From Planctomyces sp. (GTDB taxonomy: Bacteria > Planctomycetota > Planctomycetia > Planctomycetales > Planctomycetaceae), in contig JAIXUU010000209.1 in assembly GCA_027483405.1 (NCBI GenBank), forward strand, positions 1-52,592: a DNA stretch of 52,592 nt, written 5' to 3'. The position numbers and the translations under genes were made by a program. Every line of letters starts with the position of its first letter. Within the stretch, counting starts at the first letter, position 1. Under the pieces are notes generated by a model that saw nothing but the letters and a program-made list of their open reading frames with translations, was not told the origin of the DNA and searched no databases. Positions 1 through 9,547 of this stretch are shown one piece after another.

Positions 1-1087
1 AGACATCTTCGAGTCCCCGGGGAAGCTGGCGGACTCCGTCGAAATCGCTGCCGATCCCCACATGTTCGACACCAGCCACTTTGGCAATATGGACAATATG
101 ATCGACGACATCGTTCAGGGTACCGACATCCTTCTGGTTGGCTTTGAGTCGCTCCGTGGGGACTATGTAGCCAGACATAAAATTGACCATGACGATGCCG
201 CGATTGGCGGTGACGCGTCTGAGGATCACATCGGAGACATTGCGCGGGTGATTGCAGATCGCTTTGGCCGAGGAGTGCGAGAAGATCACGGGGGCTGTGG
301 TGATATTGAGTGCATCCAGCATCGTCTCTTCGGAGACATGCGAAAGATCGACGAGCATTCCCAGTCGATTCATCTCGCGCACGACTTCTTCGCCAAACGG
401 CGTGAGACCTCCATGTTGAGGTTGATCGGTGGCGGAATCGGCCCATTCGATCGTTTTCGAATGGGTTAACGTCATATAGCGAACACCCTCACGATAGAGT
501 TGCTGCAAAATGGGAATCGAGCATTGAATGGAATAGCCACCTTCCGCCCCCATGAGCGAGGCGATTTTTCCTTGTGCGACAATCCGTTCGATATCGGCTG
601 AAGAGTAGGCCAGTTCGAGTTGATCGGGATACTTCTGGGCGAGCTTCCGGACGATCTGGATCTGCTCGAGAGTTTGAGTCAGAGATGTGCCTTGCTGGTA
701 AGTATCGGCGGGGACATAGACCGACCAGAACTGAGCCTTTAACCCTGACTGTTTCAGTTTCGGGAAATCGGTATGAAGCAACGGTTGCGGCATCGTGAGA
801 TCGAGTCGATCGACAGAGCCTTTGGCGAGTTTATGGATCTGCCAGGGGAGATCATTATGCCCGTCGAAAAGCATCCCTGAAAAATGAATCTCGCGGGTCA
901 GAGCATCGAGATCTGCTTCGCTGAGAGTCCTGGCAACTGATGCTGAGTCTGATGAGGCTTGGGGACCCAGAGAATCCTCGCTGGCAACTAGATCAGTCAT
1001 GATAAGACTGAGGATAGCCAGAACGAGTCGCGAAGACGTGTGAATCAGTGTGCCTCTTCTCCGGGAAGATGTCTGACGATGGATCAT
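1..1087 (-). CDS. Membrane dipeptidase, peptidase family M19 (C-terminus outside window)
   Basis: A secreted zinc dipeptidase of the renal dipeptidase type, expected to hydrolyse dipeptides outside the cytoplasm. Reading the minus strand from ATG 1085-1087 gives 362 codons running off the window's left edge. The N-terminus has basic residues (SSRRRG) followed by a hydrophobic stretch (LVLAILSLIM), consistent with a signal peptide. Family motifs follow in order: DGHNDLPW (first metal-binding HxD), GAEGGYSIQ, THSKTIEW, LVDLSHVSEETM, IFSHSSAKAICNHPRN and, near the edge, GIGSDFDG. These cover most of the TIM-barrel metallo-core; only the last part is missing. It is followed on the same strand only outside the window, so its operon context is unknown. 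The family assignment is secure; true substrate is not determined. Confidence 0.9.
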   Translation of the reverse strand, partial: MIHRQTSSRRRGTLIHTSSRLVLAILSLIMTDLVASEDSLGPQASSDSASVARTLSEADLDALTREIHFSGMLFDGHNDLPWQIHKLAKGSVDRLDLTMPQPLLHTDFPKLKQSGLKAQFWSVYVPADTYQQGTSLTQTLEQIQIVRKLAQKYPDQLELAYSSADIERIVAQGKIASLMGAEGGYSIQCSIPILQQLYREGVRYMTLTHSKTIEWADSATDQPQHGGLTPFGEEVVREMNRLGMLVDLSHVSEETMLDALNITTAPVIFSHSSAKAICNHPRNVSDVILRRVTANRGIVMVNFMSGYIVPTERLKANQKDVGTLNDVVDHIVHIAKVAGVEHVGIGSDFDGVRQLPRGLEDV

Positions 1088-1210
1088 TTCGCTTGGGGCC
1101 TGAAATTGTTCATGGTCAAATTCATGACAAATGAACGATGAAAATACTGGCAAGGGTTCTGGCGCGAGCGGCCACCCAAATCTTCTCGAATCTATAGAAT
1201 TCCACTCGAA

Positions 1211-1264
1211 AAACGAAATAAAAAAGCCAGCAGCATGACCAGCAATTGTTTGGTCATGCTGCTG
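1211..1264 (-). terminator. Intrinsic terminator of dps
   Basis: A perfect 14-bp stem (arms 1228-1241 and 1251-1264, right arm TGGTCATGCTGCTG) with a 9-nt loop is followed, reading the minus strand, by TTTTTTATTTCGTTT. It lies 36 nt beyond the dps stop codon, so it most likely ends that transcript. Confidence 0.85.
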
Positions 1265-1299
1265 TTGATTTTGATCTGGTTCTTGCGGGTAAACTGCAA

Positions 1300-1776
1300 C
1301 TACCCGATCAAATGTGATTCGAGGAACCAGAGTTGCTTATCGGTTTCACGGGAGATGCCTGTGAAGAGATCCGCCGTATCGGCATCGCCCGCTTCATCAG
1401 CCGTATCGATGGCTGCTCGGGCCGACTTCCCGAAGTAGGCAAAGGCAGTCACCAGAGCCTGCAGATGATCCTTGCCCGAAGTGATACTCGTCGAATATTC
1501 GGGAAGTGTGGTGGCTTTGGCGACGTTTTGAGTTGTCCCATAGGCTGTACCACCCAAAGCCACGGCCCGCTCAGCGATGTCATCGACAAAGCCATCTACA
1601 AGATCGCGCAGTCCATCGAAGAAGAGATGCAACTGCATGAAATGCGGCCCCTTCACATTCCAGTGGGCCTGCTTGGCCTGAAGTGCGAGGTCGATCGAGA
1701 GTGCCAGTTGTGTGTTGAGCAGTTCGACCATAGCAAAACGGACATGTTCGGGTAGGTTGTTCTTGGTGGGATGCAT
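1300..1776 (-). CDS. dps: Dps family ferritin-like DNA-protection protein
   Basis: A 158-residue Dps-type mini-ferritin, the normal family length. Members oxidise Fe(II) with hydrogen peroxide and store the iron inside a 12-subunit shell, protecting DNA in stress. The diagnostic segment is HWNVKGPHF (residues 38-46) followed by DGFVDDIAERAVALGG; H38, D65 and E69 fit the inter-subunit ferroxidase ligands known from E. coli Dps (H51, D78, E82). The N-terminal tail is short with a single lysine pair region, so DNA binding through the tail is uncertain. It is monocistronic: its own terminator lies at 1211-1264 and about 170 bp separate it from the upstream glycosyltransferase gene. No PerR or OxyR site was recognised upstream. 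Confidence 0.92.
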   Translation of the reverse strand: MHPTKNNLPEHVRFAMVELLNTQLALSIDLALQAKQAHWNVKGPHFMQLHLFFDGLRDLVDGFVDDIAERAVALGGTAYGTTQNVAKATTLPEYSTSITSGKDHLQALVTAFAYFGKSARAAIDTADEAGDADTADLFTGISRETDKQLWFLESHLIG

Positions 1777-1949
1777 GGATAGACCTTTTCTGATGGATCA
1801 AACACTGAATTTGCAGGATTCACGGATTGTTGAATCACTCGAATTCAAACGAAAGCGAAATCTGTGCCTGATGGAATTACCCTGATCTTGTCAGGTTTCT
1901 AACAGAATTCGGCCTGTGTGAGCTGATTTCTCGTATAGAAACCTCAAGT

Positions 1950-3287
1950 TTAAGTGGCAGAAGTTTGTCCAGACTGTTGTTTGAGCAACCAGCCTGAGAG
2001 GAGTTCTTCAGTCGCCTGGCCGAGAGCCTTCAGATCGTGGTGATGATGAAGTTTCGCAAAACCGGCAGCACCCATTTGTGTTCGTAATTCCGGTGAGCGG
2101 AGCAGTTGTTCGAGCTGGTCAGCGAGATCAACAGGGTTATCAGGAGCAAAAAGAAGCCCGCCTGCTTGTGAATAGTCATCCGCAGGAACAATCTCAGGAA
2201 ATGCGCCATGAGCTGGTTGAACGACCGGCAGGCGATGAGCCCAAGCTTCGAGTAGAAAAATCCCTTTGGGCTCACGATAGGTCGTCGGAACAGAAAAGAG
2301 ATCGATCGCACGGAGAAAGGCATTCTTTCCGTGGATCGAAGGGGGACTTCCTTCGTATCGAAAGCGGTCTTTCAGAGGATGGGCGCGATGCTGGACTGCC
2401 TGAAGATAATCTCGTTGTGAAGGGGGCAGATAGCCGGCGGCACGAATCTCGAAATCAAGACCACGTTTGGCGAGAATCAGGCCCGCTTCAATCAGTTGAT
2501 GGAGGCCTTTTTCAGGGCAGATCCGGGCAAAATATCCAATGACAGGCCTCTGACTGCGAGAAGATAAAGTTGAGTCGAGTTGCACATCTTCCATCAGGCG
2601 TGAGGTATCGACGGCTAAGGGGAGCCGGGCGAATTTCTGCAGATCGAGGCTGAGCATGGAGGACATGTGCCTGGCGTAGTAATCGCTCTGGGTAATATAG
2701 CCATCAAACAGGCTCGCATTGGCGGTGATCTGCTCGATCGCCTGCTGGCGATACTCGGGAAGGAGGCCATCGAGGAAGATGTCGTCTCCTTGCAGCATGC
2801 AGAAAATCGGGCCGTTAAAGCGGCTCCGCAGGTTAACGAGGGGCCCGCTCATCAGCGCGTTGCTGAAGAAAACAGCATCTGGCCGATATTCGTTGACGAT
2901 AAAGCTGGCGAGTTCTTCAAAGCTCTTCGTATGTGGCCCATGGGCACCACGCAGCATCGAGAGAGCGAGTTCCCCAAGTTCTTTCGCCTCATTACTGACA
3001 GAAAAACGCGAGGCAAACGAGAGAATCTGTGGATAGTCGAGCCACTTGCGTGTCCAGCCCGGGAGCCTGCTGATTAAAGGATACTTCTGTTCGAGATAAA
3101 GATTAATACCCCCGATGAAGATGCGAGAGGTTGTCGGCGGTTCGTCGTCGAGAGTGAGTGGAGTGTAGCAGGGAATCAGCGTGGCTTCGTGCCCGCGAGC
3201 GAGCATCGATTTAGCCCAAGTGCTGTCGTGCAGGCAGGAGCCGCAGAACATGCCTGCGCCACCGGCAGTGATCATCGCCAGACGCAT
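1950..3287 (-). CDS. Glycosyltransferase family 4-like protein
   Basis: A 445-residue cytoplasmic GT-B glycosyltransferase. The N-terminal acceptor domain starts with MRLAMITAGGAGMFCGSC, the glycine-rich first strand of GT-B enzymes. The C-terminal half carries GYFARICPEKGLHQLIEA, the usual sugar-nucleotide domain start, and YREPKGIFLLEAWAHRLPVV, the conserved EPxGxxxLEAxA signature that contacts the donor nucleotide. The family usually moves a sugar from a nucleotide-sugar to a polysaccharide, lipid or protein acceptor; no acceptor can be named here. No signal peptide or membrane segment is visible. The start is supported by the standard MRLAMIT N-terminus. A 9-bp inverted repeat (AGGTTTCTA, 1893-1901 and 1936-1944) lies just past its stop but has no U-run. 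Confidence 0.85.
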   Translation of the reverse strand: MRLAMITAGGAGMFCGSCLHDSTWAKSMLARGHEATLIPCYTPLTLDDEPPTTSRIFIGGINLYLEQKYPLISRLPGWTRKWLDYPQILSFASRFSVSNEAKELGELALSMLRGAHGPHTKSFEELASFIVNEYRPDAVFFSNALMSGPLVNLRSRFNGPIFCMLQGDDIFLDGLLPEYRQQAIEQITANASLFDGYITQSDYYARHMSSMLSLDLQKFARLPLAVDTSRLMEDVQLDSTLSSRSQRPVIGYFARICPEKGLHQLIEAGLILAKRGLDFEIRAAGYLPPSQRDYLQAVQHRAHPLKDRFRYEGSPPSIHGKNAFLRAIDLFSVPTTYREPKGIFLLEAWAHRLPVVQPAHGAFPEIVPADDYSQAGGLLFAPDNPVDLADQLEQLLRSPELRTQMGAAGFAKLHHHHDLKALGQATEELLSGWLLKQQSGQTSAT

Positions 3288-3553
3288 GTTCTCTCCATCA
3301 TGTGATGTAGTCGTGGCATAAGGTGTTGACAGCGATCATTTTCATTCTGGCGGTCGGCTGCACGATTCTGTGGAACAAATGTTCCTTCGACCAGACTCCT
3401 GTGAGTATAGTCAGCGGGCACACAGATTCTTACAGGATTGTGAGGGAAGTTGCCTCAGCAGTGCGGTTCACTCGCCTCGGGCACTCCTTGTATGAGTGGC
3501 ATTAAGCCAAACAGCAATAGCAGGCTCTACAGCACAGGCAGGTCAATTTTTTG

Positions 3554-6190
3554 ATGGAACAGCCGGCCAGATCCATGACTCCTGCGGAGAAAGAGCCTCC
3601 ATCGCGTCGACCACCCGTTTTATGGGGTCGCGTTCCCGCATTGGTAGCGGCAGGAGCCATGGCCTTAGGGATCGTCCTGCAGGAAATTGCAGGCCTGGGA
3701 GTTTGTTTCGCTGGTCTCGTTGGTGTGCTGGTCTGTCTCTTCGTCTGGCGACTCAGCCTTCAGCGGAAGCATGTCGCCTTTGGAGGTGATCTGTCTGGGT
3801 TTGGGCCCGGCTTTTTCGTTACAGGTGCGCTGCTGGCACTGGCGAGTGCGGCTGGATTGTGGCATGAGGCGACATGGAACTGGACGAGCCGGGATTCGTT
3901 GAGCCGCTTGGCCGACCTGCGTTCGCAAGGTGTTTGCCTGGAAGGGATTTGTCGCTCGACAGTTCTGATTGAGCAGATGCACTCTTCGTTTGCAAAATCT
4001 TCACCGGTCGGCAAGGTGGGATCAAACTCCAAGCCTGCGGAGGTAACGAACGATGGGCGAGGATCAGATCTGGTAACGAATGAAGAAACTGCCGGTCAAC
4101 GCGTGATTTCGCGATTCGTGTTTTCCGTCGAGAGCCTTGGCGTGGGGCCTGAGCATCGCCATGTGTGTGGAGATGTGCAGGTCGATGTGGAAGGTGAAAC
4201 GCGAATTTTTCAGCCGGGAGATCGCCTGCGGATCTATGGGAAGCTGAGTCGTCCTGCACCGCCAATGAATCCGGGGGAGTTCAATTACGCGGACTGGCTT
4301 TACGCCCAGGGAATCGTCGGGCATGTGAGAGTCAAACATCGCGAGGCGGTCGTACAGACCAGCGAAAAGATTCCAATGAGTTGGATGTTGCGGCGCTGGA
4401 TGTCGTGGCTGCGTCAGCGGGGAGAACGCAGTCTTGAGCGGGTGATTGTGCGCTCGTCACCTGAACTGGCCAGCAGCATATTGCTGGGTGGACGCCAGCG
4501 TCTGGATGCCGATTTGCGGGAATCGTTTGTACGAAGCGGATTGCTCCATATTCTGGCCGTTTCGGGCATGAATGTGGGGTTGGTGGTCTTATTGATGATG
4601 ACCCTTTCGAAGGGGATTATCCGGCATCCCTGGGGTTTGGCCGCCTGTGGATTGGGAACGATTGCGCTGTTTCTGATGCTGGCCGAGAATGATCCGCCTG
4701 TTGTGAGAGCGGCTTTCTTTGGAAGTGCCTGGATTCTCGGGAGCCGCTGGGCAGGGGTAGTTGAACCGCTGAATGTGCTGGGGCTGACGGCTGTGACTTT
4801 GATGATTCTGAGCCCGCACGATTTGTTGCAGTTGGGATTTCAACTTTCATTTCTGGCAGTGGCCACGCTGCTGATTGTGGCACGCACGATGGGGAAACCA
4901 CAGGTCATTCAAAGTCAGTCTGAAGGGGCCATGGCTGCTTCAAGATGGAGTGCTATCCGGGGGCATAGGTTGCTGGCAATGCTTTGGCAGTTGATGATCG
5001 CCACCTTCGTGATCTGGTGTCTGACGACACCTTTGATTGCCGCCACCTCGGGAGTGATTTCACCGGTTGGTCTGATGTTGAATATCGCTCTGGCACCGCT
5101 GGTGCCCATTATTCTCTGGAGCGGCTATATCACGTTACTCCTGGGGATGATTCATCCGTGGCTGGCGATACCTTCGGGATGGATTTTCGACTGGTCACTC
5201 TATTGGCTGATCGACGTGGTCGATCAGGCGGCTGGATGGAGATACGGTCATTTTGTGCTTTCACCACTCCCGGTGGAATATGCTTTGATCTTTTACTCAG
5301 CCGTGGCGGGCATGCTGCTCTTCCGGGTGCATCGCGTTCGCGTGGTCATGCTGTCTCTGGGCCTGGGAGTGATCTGGCTGGCGATGGGATACTGGCCCCA
5401 GGAGCGGCCCTTGCGTTTGACTTTCCTGTCGGTGGGGCATGGATTGGCCGTACTGGTCGAGACTCCCGACCAGAAAATGTGGCTGTATGATGCGGGTTCT
5501 TTAGGGCAGGATCGACGGGCCGCACGAGTCATTGGCCAGGCCATTCGGCATTACGGATCGATCCAGCTCGATGCCGTCACGATCTCGCATGCCGATGCTG
5601 ATCACGCTAATGCCATTCCTCGATTGACGCGCGATGTGACCATTCGCTGGCTGGGAATGCCGAAAAGTGCTGCCGATCCTGACCAGCGAGTGATTGGTGA
5701 AGCTGTGGCGGCTGTGGCTTCTCAAGGGGGCGTCATTCGACTGGTGAAAGGTGGGCAGAAGTTCTGTCTGTCTCCAGATGTGGAGATCGAGTTTTTGTGG
5801 CCTCTATTCAAGAAAGAGGAGACGCTACTTTCGCGAAAGACGACCGATAATTCGGAAAGTCTGGTGGCGAGAATTACCTACCAGAACCGGGTGATTCTGC
5901 TGACCGGCGATCTCGAAGGCGAGGGGCTTGTCCACTTACTGGAGAAGTCACCAGAGAAAATCGATGTGTTGCTCGCGCCGCATCATGGGGGAAAACGCAG
6001 CAATGTCGCTGCATTAAACCACTGGGCCCGACCACAGCATGTGATCTCCAGTCAGGGGCCTGGCGATGTGACGACAGGCCTCGAGCAGACATTTGTCGAT
6101 TCGAAGATCTGGGCTACATCCAAGCAGGGGGCGATTGTGGTTGAGATTGACCGCGCGGGAGTTGTTACCGTTCGGTCTCAGCTGCCTTGA
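3554..6190 (+). CDS. comEC: ComEC/Rec2 family DNA-uptake channel protein
   Basis: An integral membrane protein of the ComEC/Rec2 family, which carries single-stranded DNA across the inner membrane during natural transformation. The order of domains is typical: N-terminal membrane pair plus OB-like DUF4131 region (to about residue 280), the Competence multi-helix channel domain with the signature LLHILAVSGMNVGLVV, then a C-terminal metallo-beta-lactamase domain beginning LRLTFLSVGHGLAVLVE. The lactamase metal motif SHADADHANAI (about residues 676-687) and the later LTGDLEGEG and LAPHHGGKRSN motifs are present, so the nuclease-like domain looks intact. Length (878 residues) fits the family. A TTG codon sits immediately before the ATG in frame; ATG 3554 is preferred. 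No other competence gene is nearby. Confidence 0.93.
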   Translation: MEQPARSMTPAEKEPPSRRPPVLWGRVPALVAAGAMALGIVLQEIAGLGVCFAGLVGVLVCLFVWRLSLQRKHVAFGGDLSGFGPGFFVTGALLALASAAGLWHEATWNWTSRDSLSRLADLRSQGVCLEGICRSTVLIEQMHSSFAKSSPVGKVGSNSKPAEVTNDGRGSDLVTNEETAGQRVISRFVFSVESLGVGPEHRHVCGDVQVDVEGETRIFQPGDRLRIYGKLSRPAPPMNPGEFNYADWLYAQGIVGHVRVKHREAVVQTSEKIPMSWMLRRWMSWLRQRGERSLERVIVRSSPELASSILLGGRQRLDADLRESFVRSGLLHILAVSGMNVGLVVLLMMTLSKGIIRHPWGLAACGLGTIALFLMLAENDPPVVRAAFFGSAWILGSRWAGVVEPLNVLGLTAVTLMILSPHDLLQLGFQLSFLAVATLLIVARTMGKPQVIQSQSEGAMAASRWSAIRGHRLLAMLWQLMIATFVIWCLTTPLIAATSGVISPVGLMLNIALAPLVPIILWSGYITLLLGMIHPWLAIPSGWIFDWSLYWLIDVVDQAAGWRYGHFVLSPLPVEYALIFYSAVAGMLLFRVHRVRVVMLSLGLGVIWLAMGYWPQERPLRLTFLSVGHGLAVLVETPDQKMWLYDAGSLGQDRRAARVIGQAIRHYGSIQLDAVTISHADADHANAIPRLTRDVTIRWLGMPKSAADPDQRVIGEAVAAVASQGGVIRLVKGGQKFCLSPDVEIEFLWPLFKKEETLLSRKTTDNSESLVARITYQNRVILLTGDLEGEGLVHLLEKSPEKIDVLLAPHHGGKRSNVAALNHWARPQHVISSQGPGDVTTGLEQTFVDSKIWATSKQGAIVVEIDRAGVVTVRSQLP

Positions 6191-6234
6191 ATAAAGATAG
6201 GTCTCATACGGATTCCAAGATATCGGTGCGATCA

Positions 6235-6267
6235 GTGTGCCATGCTTGCGGCTCGGAGCAAGCATGC
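6235..6267. repeat. Palindromic repeat after comEC (copy 1)
   Basis: A 9-bp perfect hairpin, CATGCTTGC (6241-6249) with GCAAGCATG (6258-6266), lies between the converging comEC and hydrolase genes. The sequence GTGTGCCATGCTTGCGGCT recurs almost unchanged, inverted, at 42721-42757. It has no U-run on either side, so it looks like an interspersed palindrome rather than a classic terminator, though it could still affect 3' ends. Confidence 0.55.
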
Positions 6268-6308
6268 TTGATCGACACGCCAGACGCATTTGATTTCTGG
6301 GATCGGTA

Positions 6309-7208
6309 TCAGACAGCCTGCTCAAATCGTTTGATGATTGGAGCAATCATGGCTTCGACAAAGACTCGATTGACACAACTCAGATGACCACCGGTGTGAA
6401 ACCAGCGGGTAAACGACCAGTCATAGGCGATCTGGTGGAAGGGAGCACCATCTCCATGGCTGGCAGAGGGATGTTGAAAGCCCAGCATGCCACTGCAGGG
6501 GGAGTATTTGCCGTCGAAGGTTCCGAGGAGAATCGTGCCGGCACCCACAAAAAAGACATCCAGCGGCGAATAGAAGTGCCAGATCCCATGCATCACTCCT
6601 TGACGAGCCCTGGTGAGGTCGTACTGAGTGGAGACTGCGGGGGCGATGAGAACCGCTGCCGAGATGCGGGATTGAGGCCCGAGGAGTTCAAGAATCCGTA
6701 AGGCCATGCCACCGCCACCCGAATGGCCCACGAGTGTGACAGGTCTGCCGGGGTAGCGGGATTGATAGTTGCGGATCTCATCCGCGATAAACTGCGCCAC
6801 TCTCCAGTTACGACGATCTCCCCGGAGATGATACAGGAACAGAAAATCCCAGCCGGTGGTCCAGTCGATGGTGCGAATTGCCGAGCGGACTCCACCGTCG
6901 AGGAGCCCGCAGGCGGTGCCGAGATTCAGAAAGCTGAAGCTGTCGATCCCCGGGAGAATAATGACGAGCCCGTGTTCGAGTCGATCCGCCGAGGTGTGAT
7001 TAGCGAAGCGACGCGGGACAAATTTTCCCAGTGGGGAAATCAAAAAGGTGAACGCACAAAGCGTCCCCCGCAGCCAGGCTCCCGGCTTGGGTTGTTGAGC
7101 CCAGTGAGGCATACGGGTGTTCATGGGGAGTGGTTTCGCAGGCGAATTTAACTCGCAGTACGAAGTGTCAGTGGTGACTTTCTGACCCCGCTCTGAGAGT
7201 CGGTGCAT
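6309..7208 (-). CDS. Alpha/beta-hydrolase fold protein
   Basis: A 299-residue protein with the alpha/beta hydrolase signature: the strand and oxyanion region GLVIILPGIDSFSF, the nucleophile elbow TLVGHSGGGGMALRIL (Ser in GHSGGG), and late histidines including GGHLSC near the C-terminus that could supply the catalytic His. Candidates are lipases, esterases and similar serine hydrolases; substrate cannot be inferred. A hydrophobic stretch, GTLCAFTFLISPLG, near residue 50 could be a membrane anchor or uncleaved signal. The start is uncertain: an in-frame ATG at 7124 (MNTRMPHW) is an equally good candidate and neither has a visible Shine-Dalgarno sequence. It converges with comEC and is monocistronic. 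Confidence 0.75.
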   Translation of the reverse strand: MHRLSERGQKVTTDTSYCELNSPAKPLPMNTRMPHWAQQPKPGAWLRGTLCAFTFLISPLGKFVPRRFANHTSADRLEHGLVIILPGIDSFSFLNLGTACGLLDGGVRSAIRTIDWTTGWDFLFLYHLRGDRRNWRVAQFIADEIRNYQSRYPGRPVTLVGHSGGGGMALRILELLGPQSRISAAVLIAPAVSTQYDLTRARQGVMHGIWHFYSPLDVFFVGAGTILLGTFDGKYSPCSGMLGFQHPSASHGDGAPFHQIAYDWSFTRWFHTGGHLSCVNRVFVEAMIAPIIKRFEQAV

Positions 7209-7477
7209 GAGCAGATTGTTTCAAAACAATGTAGCAGCTCTTGACCTGGGGGGCGATGAATTGGTTTTCGATGTGGACAGAGTTCATCTGACTTAGCTGG
7301 ATGCACGAAAAATCGGGATGGAACCGAAGCCTGTAGAGGAGAAAGTGAATTCCATACCAGCGTATGAGAAGAGTTGTAAGACGCAAAAGGTATAAGAGTG
7401 GCTATCGATTTTGTGAGCAAAAACTGCAATTGCAAACAAAATTCATTTGTTGATGGGGCAGGGGCTTACGGCCAGTA

Positions 7478-7735
7478 TTGGATCGATTGTTGAGACAGAT
7501 ATTGCTATGGCTTGTGATTCTCGTAGCGACGTATGTTGGTAGTTGCACTTATTCCGCGCAGGGTCGCAACGGGATTGTGCGATTCTGTGTGAATCACTGG
7601 CGTCTCAAGCAACGTGGAAAGCAGTTATCAGGCTGTCAGCTGTCGGGAAAGATCAATATTCGTGATGTCAGAATAACTTTTGAAGTCAACGCGATTGATG
7701 AAAAGTACCAGGGGATGCTCCGTGGTTCGTATTGA
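7478..7735 (+). CDS. Possible small membrane or secreted protein, unknown
   Basis: An 85-residue reading frame with a TTG start (MDRLLRQ...). Residues 5-22 (LRQILLWLVILVATYVGS) form a membrane segment or signal peptide, and the remainder is basic then ends in a short strand-rich section. I do not recognise a family. There is no clear ribosome binding site and no neighbour that suggests a role, so it may be a chance frame; the hydrophobic N-terminus is the only argument for it. Confidence 0.35.
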   Translation: MDRLLRQILLWLVILVATYVGSCTYSAQGRNGIVRFCVNHWRLKQRGKQLSGCQLSGKINIRDVRITFEVNAIDEKYQGMLRGSY

Positions 7736-8124
7736 TAAATTCGTAGCTCAGAGAGCTTGAGCCCCTCCAGAAAAGTTCCGCAAAAACTCGAAATTCTTGC
7801 GAAATTCACAGAGATTTTGGCCTTACGAGCAATATGCCCGAGCGTGGCTCTTCCTCGAAGCATGTCAAGATTAAATTCATCTCGCCTCGCGATACGAGGG
7901 TTGCGGTACCGAGTGACCCGAAGATTCTTTCCTGCGGCGTCGCTGGGCGAAAATTCCCGGCTCACGAATTTGCCGAACGTCGTGGCATGCTAATTGCCAT
8001 GTCGCTTGATCGTGCTGCATTCTACCGCAGTACTCACTTCTGAAATGCCCTGCGTGCTGCTGTTCGAGAATGGCCGCTGCGTTCTCTTTTCGTTTCATTT
8101 CTTTAACTTGCTGGGAGTGGTCGT
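7736..8124. other. Intergenic stretch upstream of the DUF1559 gene
   Basis: About 390 bp with short overlapping frames on both strands (including a 109-codon minus frame without family features) that look like chance. I see no RNA gene, repeat or confident promoter. It presumably holds the promoter for the DUF1559 gene. Confidence 0.4.
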
Positions 8125-9153
8125 ATGGTTTTCTCTCGCTGTGGTCTTCCAGGAGCTCGAATAGTCCGGAGAGGCTTTACTCTAATTGAGTTGCTGGTGG
8201 TGATTGCCATCATCGCAGTGCTGATTGCACTGTTGCTACCAGCTGTTCAGCAGGCCCGTGAGTCTGCACGCAGAACACAGTGTAAAAATAACTTAAAGCA
8301 GATCGCTCTGGCATCCCATTTGTTCGAAAGTTCTTACGGAGTCTTTCCTCCGGGCTTCCTTGGCCCTGATTTGCCGACTGCAACCTCTGGAGGCTCCTAT
8401 GTCGGAGTTCTTGTTCACCTCCTTCCATACATTGATCAGGCACCTCTCTATAACTCATTAACGGCCAAAGAAAATCTGAGTGCGGATGTCTCTAGTGCGA
8501 CTCAGACAGTCTGGTTTAATGATTTTCCGCTACGTGCAGCCGCTTTCAACACGATTCCTGCCTACATTTGCCCTTCGGCAGCACCTGAAGCACGCAATGC
8601 TACGACCAGTATGGTCACTCGAATGTACACCTGGCAGTCAAGTCCCACGGGATCTCCCACATTCTCATATAACACTTTCGCCCAAACCACCTCGTTAGGA
8701 GGTGGTAAGTTTGTCAGTGATTTTGGCCGAACCAATTACGCCGGATGCTCGGGATTTAGTGGATTCAACGACCAATCGGCGATCGCGAACGACAGGTATA
8801 AAGGTGTCTTTTTCCGTCGCAGCAAGACAAGGATGCGTGATATCGCTGATGGAACAACAAATACCTTACTGTTCGGAGAGGTACTTGGTGATCTTACTGT
8901 CGACAATCAATTGACAACGAGTTTCACCTGGGCCGCAACGACATGCATGCCAACCTATGGAGGAAATCTTGCGAATAGCTATAGTGGAACCGGGAATTCG
9001 TTAATCTTCCGCTTTGCGGGGCCACACACAGGAATTGTCCAATTCGCCATGGCTGACGGATCAGTTCGCGGACTTAGCGTCAATATGGATCAAGTGGTTT
9101 ATCGCGAGAGGCTTGCCGGGATGGCGGAAGGCTTGTTGCCTGGTGAATTCTAG
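8125..9153 (+). CDS. DUF1559 prepilin-like protein (H-X9-DG family)
   Basis: A type IV pilin-like secreted protein of the DUF1559 family, which is hugely expanded in planctomycetes. Residues 17-24 read GFTLIELL: prepilin peptidase would cut after G17 and methylate F18, and E22 is the conserved Glu5 of mature pilins. The hydrophobic assembly helix continues to residue 41 ([19 protein letters not shown]). The body contains the family pattern [16 protein letters not shown], and the C-terminal [18 protein letters not shown] is the H-X9-DG signature. At 342 residues it is the usual length. These proteins are thought to form pseudopili or surface structures; a specific role is unknown. A lipoprotein gene follows 143 bp downstream, a common planctomycete pairing. 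Confidence 0.92.
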   Translation: MVFSRCGLPGARIVRRGFTLIELLVVIAIIAVLIALLLPAVQQARESARRTQCKNNLKQIALASHLFESSYGVFPPGFLGPDLPTATSGGSYVGVLVHLLPYIDQAPLYNSLTAKENLSADVSSATQTVWFNDFPLRAAAFNTIPAYICPSAAPEARNATTSMVTRMYTWQSSPTGSPTFSYNTFAQTTSLGGGKFVSDFGRTNYAGCSGFSGFNDQSAIANDRYKGVFFRRSKTRMRDIADGTTNTLLFGEVLGDLTVDNQLTTSFTWAATTCMPTYGGNLANSYSGTGNSLIFRFAGPHTGIVQFAMADGSVRGLSVNMDQVVYRERLAGMAEGLLPGEF

Positions 9154-9296
9154 AAGTTACATGACTCGTGGATGTTCCGGCAGGCATCTCAAAATACACA
9201 TAGATCCTGTATTCTGAGTTTGATTGATGTGAAATGGCATTTTTTTCTAGAAAACATGTTGGCAACAAATCATCTGTTGTCGAATCGGGAGCTTTT

Positions 9297-9485
9297 ATGA
9301 GTTTTGGTCCTCTGAAGTATTCCTGCGTAGCAATGATTGTGTTTCTGTTATTTGTGGGCTGTACCGGTAAACCTGAGCCGATTCAGCCGACAATCAATCC
9401 CACAGGGGATGTAATTCCGACTGATGATCCTGGCAAACCTGCGATGTCGCCTGAGGCAGCCCGAGATCCTAGCAAGTCTTCTTAA
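9297..9485 (+). CDS. Small lipoprotein linked to the DUF1559 gene
   Basis: A 62-residue lipoprotein. The start at ATG 9297 is chosen because GGGAG lies about seven bases upstream and it places a proper signal peptide first: MSFGPLKYSCVAMIVFLLFV then lipobox cysteine in FVGC (C22). Upstream in-frame codons would put the signal too far inside. The mature part is short, proline-rich and acidic (PEPIQPTINPTGD...) with no recognisable domain and is probably disordered. Its position after the pseudopilin gene and before a terminator suggests one transcription unit; small lipoproteins often accompany DUF1559 genes in planctomycetes, but their function is not known to me. Confidence 0.75.
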   Translation: MSFGPLKYSCVAMIVFLLFVGCTGKPEPIQPTINPTGDVIPTDDPGKPAMSPEAARDPSKSS

Positions 9486-9510
9486 GGGGTTTATCTGAGG
9501 TACTTAACGA

Positions 9511-9547
9511 GGCTGGCACTGAATGGCAGTGTCAGCCTTCTTTAATT
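9511..9547 (+). terminator. Intrinsic terminator after the lipoprotein gene
   Basis: An 11-bp stem with one G-U wobble (GGCTGGCACTG, 9511-9521, with CAGTGTCAGCC, 9527-9537), a 5-nt loop and a following TTCTTTAATTT. It is 25 nt after the stop and fits the end of the DUF1559-lipoprotein unit. Confidence 0.75.

Noticed and set aside
3323-3505. 60-codon frame with a hydrophobic start before comEC
   Set aside because: TTG start without a ribosome site, no family; the hydrophobic start alone is not enough.
7636-7965. 109-codon minus-strand frame before the DUF1559 gene
   Set aside because: No family feature and it overlaps a plus-strand frame with a better hydrophobic N-terminus.
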